Position numbers and translations under genes: made by a program
The notes under the pieces: generated by a model
What the model saw: only the letters and a program-made list of their open reading frames with translations
What the model was told of the DNA's origin: nothing
The model's database searches: none
From: an uncultured bacterium
GTDB taxonomy: Bacteria; Bacillota; Clostridia; Lachnospirales; Lachnospiraceae
NCBI GenBank assembly: GCA_905214955.1
Contig: CAJMON010000066.1
Location: 1 to 17,039, forward strand
Direction: 5' to 3'
Length of the DNA stretch: 17,039 nucleotides
Shown: positions 7,799 to 13,300 of the stretch, one piece after another
Position numbering within the stretch: the stretch's first letter is position 1
Layout: the number at the start of each line of letters is the position of its first letter

Positions 7799-8989
7799 TT
7801 AATGTTTTCCATCAGCCTGCCAGGTATTCATCCGAAAGCTTTCGATTCGGTTTCTGACTTTTTCAAGGCCTTTTTTCCCGGACCAGAAATACACTTCTGG
7901 AAGATCCCTGCTTAAAAACAGGGCAATGCCTTCTGTCACGGAATACGCTCCTGTCCGTTCAAATACCAGGCGGTCTCCCACCTTTAATCCCTGAAGGGGA
8001 AGCTGTTTTACCAGCACATCGGAAACCGTACATAAGGAACCACACACATTCCATTTCTCTTCCGGCCCGTCCAGCCTTTCCGGGATCTGACGGTAATAAG
8101 GCAGTTTCATAGCCATGGTCTGGCCATAATAGTTTACCTGATGGATGCCTCCATCTGTAATGCAGTAGTTTACGTCAAGGTTCTTCTTGCAGTCCACCAC
8201 TTCTGTAACGTAGCTTCCACAGGCGGCGGCTATGCACCGGCCCATCTCCAGGGTCACCGTTCCCTCAAAGGAAAGTCCTTTTAGTCCCTCTTTCAGGCTC
8301 TCCAGAATTTCCTCCATGGGCTTTTCTGACTGAAAATAACAAACCGGAAGTCCTGGACCGTATTCCAGTTCTTTCAGCTCGATGCCATACACTTCTGTAA
8401 GACGTCTGGCAAGCCCATCTAACCGCTCCAGTTCTCTTTGAATCTGGGCCGGATGTTTTTTCTGGGTTCCGGAATAATACTGAATTCCAAGAATCGTTAC
8501 CCAGGGATTCTCCGCTGCTTTTTTCACAGCCTCTTCCAAGTCTGCTTCATCCAGCCCAAACTGGTTGCCGCTGGTAAGCCGGAGCAGCAGGGAGAACTTT
8601 TCTTTTCTCTCTTTCGCCAGCCTGGTCAAAAGTTCCAACTGGGCCATGGATTCCACCGTAAAGCTGTGGGGCATCCCATAAGACAGAACCTTCCGGATGT
8701 CTTCTTCCTTTTTGGAAACCCCGGATATTACCAGACACTCTGGCGGGATTTTCTGCAGCTCACAGATTCTCTCTTCCCCCGGGGAACAGACTTCCAGAAG
8801 ATCGGTGCAGTTTAACAGCTTTCCGGCAAGAAATGGATTGGCTTTCATGGCGTAGCACAAGCGCAGCCTGCCCTTGCCGGAACCTGAAAGAGCCGTTTTC
8901 AGCTCCTCTGCCGTTTTTCTGGCAAGATCCAGATCAAAGACATAAGCCGGCGTGGAAATTTGGGAAAATACTTCTTCTTTTCGTCTCAT
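7799..8989 (-). CDS. Fold-III PLP-dependent decarboxylase within Dlt-like operon (BtrK-like)
   Basis: A 396-residue enzyme of the ornithine/diaminopimelate/arginine decarboxylase fold. The N-terminal barrel carries the PLP lysine Lys49 in CYAMKANP. Next come YYSGTQ (171-176), a degenerate glycine loop EYGPGLP (209-215) and EMGR (248-251). The C-terminal domain has ITDGGIHQ (277-284) and CGSLCTVSDVL (316-326), where Cys320 aligns with the essential cysteine that completes the partner subunit's active site; Tyr349 follows in GAYS. The YSGTQ and TDGG-x-H motifs recall carrier-protein-linked decarboxylases such as BtrK and exosortase-associated enzymes. Free-substrate DAP decarboxylases have CES/CEN where this has CTV. 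An amino-acid racemase is less likely. The ATG overlaps the adenylation-gene stop by 4 bases. Substrate is unknown; a carrier-bound or free acidic amino acid is my inference. Confidence 0.82.
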   Translation of the reverse strand: MRRKEEVFSQISTPAYVFDLDLARKTAEELKTALSGSGKGRLRLCYAMKANPFLAGKLLNCTDLLEVCSPGEERICELQKIPPECLVISGVSKKEEDIRKVLSYGMPHSFTVESMAQLELLTRLAKERKEKFSLLLRLTSGNQFGLDEADLEEAVKKAAENPWVTILGIQYYSGTQKKHPAQIQRELERLDGLARRLTEVYGIELKELEYGPGLPVCYFQSEKPMEEILESLKEGLKGLSFEGTVTLEMGRCIAAACGSYVTEVVDCKKNLDVNYCITDGGIHQVNYYGQTMAMKLPYYRQIPERLDGPEEKWNVCGSLCTVSDVLVKQLPLQGLKVGDRLVFERTGAYSVTEGIALFLSRDLPEVYFWSGKKGLEKVRNRIESFRMNTWQADGKH

Positions 8990-10506
8990 CGTTGTTCTGC
9001 CAGCGCCTTTCTGTCAATCTTTCCGTTTTTGTTTAAGGGAAATGTCTCCATCTGACAGAACCGGTTGGGAATCATGTAGGCCGGAAGCCATTTTTTCAGT
9101 TTTGCTGCAATCTCTTTTTTCTCCAGATCTCCCTGATAGTAAGCAGTGATCCGCTTTTTTTCTTCCTGGAACAGACAGCAGCACCGGCGGATACCCGGGA
9201 TCCGCTCCATGGCTGTCTCAATCTCTCCAAGCTCAATCCGGTGTCCCATGTGCTTGATCTGAAAATCCTTCCGGGAAGCAAACACCATCTCCCCTTGTTC
9301 ATTGAACATTGCCAGATCTCCGGTACGGTAAATCTGCTCCGGATACCGTTTGTTTAAGGGATTCTGCACAAATGCCCGCTTTTCTGCTTCCGGATTGTGA
9401 CAGTACCCAAGAGCCAGGGCCGTTCCTGCCACGCAGATCTCCCCTTCTTTTCCAGGTTCTGTCACCAGATGGTCTTCTTCATCCAGGAGAAACACCCGTT
9501 CATTGGGGAAAGGTTTTCCAAGGGGCAGCGTCTCCCCTGGGGAAAACTCCCGGTCCACTTCATAATACATGCAGTTGCAGGTAATTTCTGTAGGGCCGTA
9601 CAGATTCACATATTTTGCTTCTGGCAGATATTCCCGCCAGATATTTAACTGTTTCACCGGCATCACTTCCCCGCTGAAGAGAACCAGCCGGACGGTTTCC
9701 GGAATCTTGTAAGTAAATCCTTTCAAAGCAGAAATCATACACAGAGCAGATACCGCCCACACCAGCACGGTCACCTTTCTTTCACACAGAAAATCCAAAA
9801 GCTGTACCGGGAACGAAAACATCTGCCTTGGAATAATTTCCATGGTGGCTCCCGTTTTTAAGGTACTGTAAATGTCTTTCACGGAAACATCAAAATCCCA
9901 GGGTGCCTGATTTCCAATCACATCTTCTCTGCAGATGCCAAAAAGATCCGTAAAGCAATCCATAAAATCAATCACACTTCTGTGCCCTACCAGAACTCCT
10001 TTGGGCACTCCGGTAGAACCGGATGTGAAAATGCCATACAGCGGATCTGTATCCACCATCTCTATCCGGCGTCTGGCCAAAAGCTGCTCATCGGTATCTA
10101 ATGCATCCATCTCTTCCAGATGATAAACGGGGATATTCAGAGCTCCGCCCTCTTCCTGGACCCGTGCAAGTTCACTTTCAAATGCTTTTGATGTTACCAG
10201 GCATCCGGCATCCAAGGTTTTTAAAATCTGACCAATCCGTACCCCTGGCTGTCTGGTATCCACCACTACATAAAAGCACCCGGCGTAGACCGCTCCCAGC
10301 AAAACGGCAATGGCATCCACACTTTTTTCCATAAATACCGGCACAGGTTCCCTCTCAGGAAGCCTGCAGGCAAGAAAGGTACCGATTCTTTTTGCACGCA
10401 TCAGAAGCTCCTGATAGGTGCAGCTTTTTTCCAGATCTGCAAACGCACATTTTTCCGGAACCTGTCTGGCACTTTCTTCCAGGTATTCCAATATATTCTT
10501 TTTCAT
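8986..10506 (-). CDS. DltA-like amino acid adenylation enzyme with altered pocket
   Basis: A 506-residue stand-alone adenylation enzyme that would activate an amino acid with ATP and load it on the neighbouring carrier protein. Core motifs are FTSGSTGVPKG (160-170), NQAPWDFDVSVKD (199-211), GEVMP, NLYGPTEITCN (301-311), YRTGD (393-397), FQIKHMGHRIELGEIE (415-430) and NGKIDRKAL with catalytic Lys496. Asp205 would bind the amino group. Compared with DltA, the pocket methionine of FDLSVMD is Lys209, and the cysteine of FCGE (tied to D-alanine selection) is Ser278, so D-alanine may not be the substrate. I therefore withhold the symbol dltA. The start at 10506 has GAGGT upstream; farther starts would lie in or upstream of the promoter. 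It leads the operon. No small dltX-like gene precedes it. Confidence 0.88.
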   Translation of the reverse strand: MKKNILEYLEESARQVPEKCAFADLEKSCTYQELLMRAKRIGTFLACRLPEREPVPVFMEKSVDAIAVLLGAVYAGCFYVVVDTRQPGVRIGQILKTLDAGCLVTSKAFESELARVQEEGGALNIPVYHLEEMDALDTDEQLLARRRIEMVDTDPLYGIFTSGSTGVPKGVLVGHRSVIDFMDCFTDLFGICREDVIGNQAPWDFDVSVKDIYSTLKTGATMEIIPRQMFSFPVQLLDFLCERKVTVLVWAVSALCMISALKGFTYKIPETVRLVLFSGEVMPVKQLNIWREYLPEAKYVNLYGPTEITCNCMYYEVDREFSPGETLPLGKPFPNERVFLLDEEDHLVTEPGKEGEICVAGTALALGYCHNPEAEKRAFVQNPLNKRYPEQIYRTGDLAMFNEQGEMVFASRKDFQIKHMGHRIELGEIETAMERIPGIRRCCCLFQEEKKRITAYYQGDLEKKEIAAKLKKWLPAYMIPNRFCQMETFPLNKNGKIDRKALAEQR

Positions 10507-10525
10507 ATTCTTACCTCGCAGACCC

Positions 10526-10554
10526 ATGATACCATTCTCTCCTGGCAAAATCAA
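10526..10554 (-). promoter_or_regulatory. Promoter of the Dlt-like operon
   Basis: Minus-strand reading: -35 TTGATT at 10554-10549, a 17-base spacer, and extended -10 TGGTATCAT with the hexamer at 10531-10526. The start of transcription would fall near 10519, leaving a leader of about 13 bases that carries the GAGGT ribosome binding site before the ATG at 10506. This short leader is the reason for rejecting starts further upstream for the adenylation gene. Confidence 0.6.
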
Positions 10555-10580
10555 CCTGTTTCTCCATGGGAAAATATTTA

Positions 10581-10609
10581 TTTTCTTTCTTCCCCTGTCG
10601 TGGTATAAT
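10581..10609 (+). promoter_or_regulatory. Promoter of the PfkB-family kinase gene
   Basis: A perfect -10 TATAAT at 10604-10609 is preceded by TGG, giving an extended -10 element. The -35 position at 17-base spacing (TTTTCT, 10581-10586) is poor, which extended -10 promoters tolerate. The transcript would start near 10616 and has AAAGGTGA at 10628-10635 ahead of the ATG at 10643. It is back to back with the Dlt-like operon promoter. Confidence 0.65.
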
Positions 10610-10642
10610 TCTACTTATATTTTTCAGAAAGGTGATTTTGAA

Positions 10643-11584
10643 ATGGCAGTACATAAAAACGGAATTATTGTGATTGGCGCAGTTTTCGTGGATATCAAGG
10701 GCTTTCCAGATGATGTCTACATCCCGGACGGCAGAAATGCCGGAAGAGTGGAATATGTCCACGGCGGTGTCAGCCGAAATGTAGTAGAGGACATTGCCAA
10801 CATTGAGCTGCGCCCCACATTCTTAGGCATTGTGGATGACTCTGCCTTAGGACAGGATGTCATGCACAAATTAGGAAACCACAAAGTAAATACCTCCTAT
10901 ATGCGGACGGTAAAAGGCGGCATGGGTACTTGGCTGGCTGTTTTTGACCACAACGGGGACGTGGCAGGTTCTGTTTCCCAGCGTCCGGACCTCTCTCCCA
11001 TCCTGGATATCCTGGAGGAAAACGGGGACGAGATTTTTGCGGAAGCGGATTCTGTTGTTGTAGAAGTGGATGTGGATAAAGAAATCATCAAAAAGGTGAT
11101 TCAACTGTGTGAAAAATATGACAAAAAACTTTACGGCGTGGTCAGCAACATGAGCATTGCCATGAACCGCAGAGATTTTCTTCAGAAATTTGACTGCTTC
11201 ATCTGCAACCAGCAGGAGGCAGGCATGTTCTTCTCCGAAGATTACAGTGAAAAAACTCCGGAAAAGCTGCAGACCATTCTTGCCAAATCTTTAAGTCTGG
11301 CAAACGTTCCTTCCATGATCGTCACCATGGGCGGGGCAGGTTCCGTCTATGCAGACAATCAGGGACACAGCGGGTTCTGTCCTGCAAGAAAAGTCCATGT
11401 AAAAGATACCACAGGAGCCTGGGATTCCTTCTGCGCAGGCGTGGTCAGCGGACTGACCTATGGATGCAGCCTGGCAAAAGCTGCAGAAATCGGAACCCGC
11501 CTGGCAGCTTCTGTCATTACCTCTTCTGAGAACGTATGCCCCAGATTTCTCCCTGCAGAACTTGGAATTGAAGTGAATGCTTAA
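10643..11584 (+). CDS. PfkB/ribokinase-family carbohydrate kinase
   Basis: A 313-residue kinase of the ribokinase fold. N-terminal substrate-side elements are IIVIGAVFVDIKG (8-20) and HGGVSRNVVEDIANI (40-54), which match the GG-x3-N signature. Asn189-x2-Glu192 (NQQE) is the metal/phosphate motif, and TMGGAGS (228-234) and KDTTGAWDSFCAG (254-266) form the ATP and catalytic region, with Asp261 the catalytic base. The usual GAGD reads GAWD here, so a tryptophan replaces the second glycine of the anion hole. I place the start at 10643 because of AAAGGTGA and the promoter upstream; an open frame continuing back into the opposite gene is not used. The substrate could be a sugar, nucleoside or similar compound and cannot be told from sequence. 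It is the only plus-strand gene here and stands alone, ended by a strong terminator. Confidence 0.88.
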   Translation: MAVHKNGIIVIGAVFVDIKGFPDDVYIPDGRNAGRVEYVHGGVSRNVVEDIANIELRPTFLGIVDDSALGQDVMHKLGNHKVNTSYMRTVKGGMGTWLAVFDHNGDVAGSVSQRPDLSPILDILEENGDEIFAEADSVVVEVDVDKEIIKKVIQLCEKYDKKLYGVVSNMSIAMNRRDFLQKFDCFICNQQEAGMFFSEDYSEKTPEKLQTILAKSLSLANVPSMIVTMGGAGSVYADNQGHSGFCPARKVHVKDTTGAWDSFCAGVVSGLTYGCSLAKAAEIGTRLAASVITSSENVCPRFLPAELGIEVNA

Positions 11585-11604
11585 TACAGCTCTCTCTTAC
11601 AAGT

Positions 11605-11629
11605 ATATAAAAAAGTGTCTTCGACACTT
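11605..11629 (-). terminator. Terminator hairpin for minus-strand transcription
   Basis: A perfect 7-base stem (AAGTGTC at 11613-11619 with GACACTT at 11623-11629) encloses a TTC loop. Read on the minus strand it is followed by six T and TATA (11614-11605). It is the last of three hairpins passed by transcripts coming from the tRNA gene and would protect the convergent kinase gene. Confidence 0.6.
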
Positions 11630-11630
11630 C

Positions 11631-11675
11631 AACTCCCCTGCCCCTCAATCTTGAGGGGATAGGGGGTTTCTTTTT
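11631..11675 (+). terminator. Rho-independent terminator of the kinase gene
   Basis: An 8-base perfect stem, CCCCTCAA (11641-11648) with TTGAGGGG (11651-11658), around a TC loop. It is extended by CTCCCCT and AGGGGGTT on the outside with small mismatches, then TTTCTTTTT (11667-11675). It lies 47 bases after the kinase stop. Confidence 0.8.
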
Positions 11676-11840
11676 GCTTCAAAGAATGTGCCTTGGCACA
11701 TTCTCTCGCCGAGCACGGCCGCTTACGGCATGTTTTTTCTTCGCGCAAGTGTCCATCCCGCGTAGCGTTTTTTGTGTCACGCAATGAAGTTTCCTATGAC
11801 AATCATCCATTAGCGACGTGTGCCGCCAGGCAAACCAACA
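11676..11840. repeat. Putative dispersed intergenic repeat block with hairpin
   Basis: No gene is seen here. The block begins with a perfect 10-base inverted repeat, AGAATGTGCC (11683-11692) and GGCACATTCT (11695-11704), with a TT loop. A stretch with several short GC-rich palindromes follows (for example GCCG, GCGC and CGCG around 11709-11765). The style, with a TT-looped palindrome followed by CGCC/GCGA, resembles the block at 17005-17039. I suspect an interspersed non-coding repeat of the genome, but a single window holds only one copy, so this is unproven. An open frame running through it into the antisense of the tRNA is judged spurious. Confidence 0.35.
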
Positions 11841-11884
11841 AAAAACCGTCTGGATTTCCAAATCGGAAAACCAGACGGTTTTTT
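11841..11884 (-). terminator. Terminator after tRNA-Leu, bidirectional in form
   Basis: A 13-base stem pairs AAAAACCGTCTGG (11841-11853) with CCAGACGGTTTTT (11871-11883), with a second small pairing (TTTCC/GGAAA) inside the loop. On either strand the hairpin ends in a T run. It begins two bases beyond the tRNA 3' end, so it would terminate the tRNA transcript very close to the mature end. Confidence 0.82.
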
Positions 11885-11885
11885 A

Positions 11886-11967
11886 TGCCGGTGGCCGGAC
11901 TCGAACCGGCACGGATCGCTCCGCATGATTTTGAGTCATGTGCGTCTGCCAATTCCGCCACACCGGC
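11886..11967 (-). tRNA. tRNA-Leu, anticodon CAA
   Basis: An 82-base tRNA. The acceptor stem GCCGGTG pairs with CACCGGC and A73 follows. The D arm reads GGCGGAATTGGCAGACGC. The anticodon stem CATGA/TCATG holds the loop CTCAAAA, giving anticodon CAA (reads UUG). There is a long class II variable arm, CGGA-GCGA-TCCG, and a T arm GCCGG-TTCGAGT-CCGGC. The long variable arm confirms leucine. The CCA end is not encoded. The gene has its own promoter and terminator. Confidence 0.96.
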
Positions 11968-11979
11968 GCTGACTAAATT

Positions 11980-12008
11980 AGCATAGCACATCATTTCTTA
12001 TTTTTCAA
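11980..12008 (-). promoter_or_regulatory. Promoter of tRNA-Leu
   Basis: Minus-strand reading: -35 TTGAAA at 12008-12003, a 17-base spacer, extended -10 TGCTATGCT with the hexamer at 11985-11980. The -35 overlaps the last codons and stop of the lysA gene. The transcript start is expected near 11973, a few bases before the mature 5' end at 11967. Confidence 0.65.
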
Positions 12009-13272
12009 GCACTTTTTTATAAAAATCAAAGCAATCAAAGGTGGCAAAGTAATCTGCCGGAGTCTCAGCTCTTCGAATCAGCTGGGTAGTGCCATCCTCT
12101 TTTAAAAGCACTTCTGCAGATTTTAACTTACCGTTGTAGTTGTAACCCATTGCAAAACCATGGGCTCCGGTATCATGAATTACCAGAATATCTCCCATGT
12201 CAATCTTTGGCAGCATCCGGTCAATGGCAAATTTATCGTTGTTTTCACACAGAGATCCGGTTACATCGTATTTGTGGTCGCAGGGAGCATCCTCTTTGCC
12301 CATGACGGTAATGTGATGATAAGCGCCGTACATCGCCGGGCGCATCAGGTTGACTGCACACGCATCCACACCGATGTACTCTTTGTGGGTATGTTTTTCG
12401 TGGATGGCTTTTGTTACCAGGCAGCCATAGGGACCCATCATGAAACGGCCAAGTTCGGTGTAAATGGCCACATCCCCCATTCCTGCCGGTACCAGAACTT
12501 CTTCATAAACCTTGCGCACGCCCTCGCCGATCTTGCGGATATCGTTTGGCTCCTGATCCGGACGGTAAGGAATGCCGATTCCACCGGAAAGATTGATAAA
12601 GGAAATATGAGCGCCAGTCTCTTTTTCCAGCTTCACAGCCAGCTCAAAGAGTACCTTTGCCAGCATAGGATAATAGTCGTTGGTAACGGTATTGCTTGCC
12701 AGGAATGCATGGATTCCAAACTCTTCCACGCCTTTGCTCTTTAAGATCCGGTAAGCTTCAAAGATCTGCTCGGTGGTCATGCCATATTTGGCATCTCCCG
12801 GATTGTCCATAATGTCATTGCTGATTTTGAACAGTCCGCCTGGATTGTAACGGCAGCTCATCTTTTTCGGCAGCTTTCCAATGGCATTTTCTAGAAATTC
12901 AATATGGGTAATATCATCCAGGTTGATGATGGCGTTCAGTTCATTTGCCAGTTTGAATTCCTCTGCCGGAGTATCGTTGGAAGAGAACATGATATCGTCT
13001 CCTTTTGCTCCGATGGCTTTGGAAAACATCAGCTCTGTCAGAGAGGAGCAGTCACAGCCGCAGCCATACTCCCGCAGAATATTTACCAGAAACGGGTTGG
13101 GAGTTGCTTTTACCGCGAAATACTCTCGGTATCCTTTGTTCCAGGAAAAGGCTTCTTTTAATGCTTTGGCATTTTCACGGATGCCTTTTTCATCATACAG
13201 ATGAAAGGGCGTGGGATATTTTTTTACAATTTCCTGAATCTGTTCGTTGGTTACGAAAGGTCTTTTTTCCAT
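11998..13272 (-). CDS. lysA: Diaminopimelate decarboxylase family enzyme
   Basis: A 424-residue fold-III PLP enzyme, probably converting meso-diaminopimelate to L-lysine and CO2. Lys55 in YFAVKATPNP is the PLP lysine. LSGGIGIPY (228-236) is the phosphate loop, ELGRFMMGPYG (273-283) and RPAMYGAYH (311-319) are substrate and PLP contacts, and GSLCENND (339-346) holds Cys342 and Glu343 that close the active site of the partner subunit. YNYNG (377-381) gives the late tyrosine. Length is normal. CEN instead of CES is a variation seen in a clostridial branch, so a related D-amino-acid decarboxylase cannot be ruled out. GAGGAGA lies about nine bases before the ATG, and the gap to the LtaS-like stop is only 28 bases, so they are probably one transcript. 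It belongs to the same superfamily as the decarboxylase at 7799-8989 but is a clearly different subgroup. Confidence 0.88.
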   Translation of the reverse strand: MEKRPFVTNEQIQEIVKKYPTPFHLYDEKGIRENAKALKEAFSWNKGYREYFAVKATPNPFLVNILREYGCGCDCSSLTELMFSKAIGAKGDDIMFSSNDTPAEEFKLANELNAIINLDDITHIEFLENAIGKLPKKMSCRYNPGGLFKISNDIMDNPGDAKYGMTTEQIFEAYRILKSKGVEEFGIHAFLASNTVTNDYYPMLAKVLFELAVKLEKETGAHISFINLSGGIGIPYRPDQEPNDIRKIGEGVRKVYEEVLVPAGMGDVAIYTELGRFMMGPYGCLVTKAIHEKHTHKEYIGVDACAVNLMRPAMYGAYHHITVMGKEDAPCDHKYDVTGSLCENNDKFAIDRMLPKIDMGDILVIHDTGAHGFAMGYNYNGKLKSAEVLLKEDGTTQLIRRAETPADYFATFDCFDFYKKVLEK

Positions 13273-13300
13273 TTTGTGTCTCTCCTCATTTGCTTTTTTC

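Noticed and set aside
7799..8989. Alanine racemase supplying D-alanine to the operon
   Set aside because: The PLP barrel is shared, but the C-terminal GSLC-x3-D cysteine motif and TDGG-x-H belong to decarboxylases of this fold; the racemase reading is kept only as a weak alternative.
8986..10506. Calling the adenylation enzyme DltA outright
   Set aside because: The fold and context fit, but two pocket positions differ from DltA and a decarboxylase is built into the operon, so D-alanine specificity is not supported.
10507..10554. Earlier starts (TTG at 10554, ATG at 10527) for the adenylation enzyme
   Set aside because: Both lie in or upstream of the predicted -10 element, and the ATG at 10506 gives a DltA-like length and has GAGGT at proper spacing.
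10418..10642. N-terminal extension of the PfkB-family kinase
   Set aside because: The frame stays open back into the adenylation gene, but the promoter at 10581-10609 and AAAGGTGA at 10628-10635 point to the ATG at 10643, and the protein then begins at the usual first beta strand.
11693..11986. 97-codon plus-strand frame across the intergenic block and the tRNA
   Set aside because: Its second half is just the antisense of tRNA-Leu, a well-known source of false ORFs, and its first half runs through palindromic non-coding DNA.
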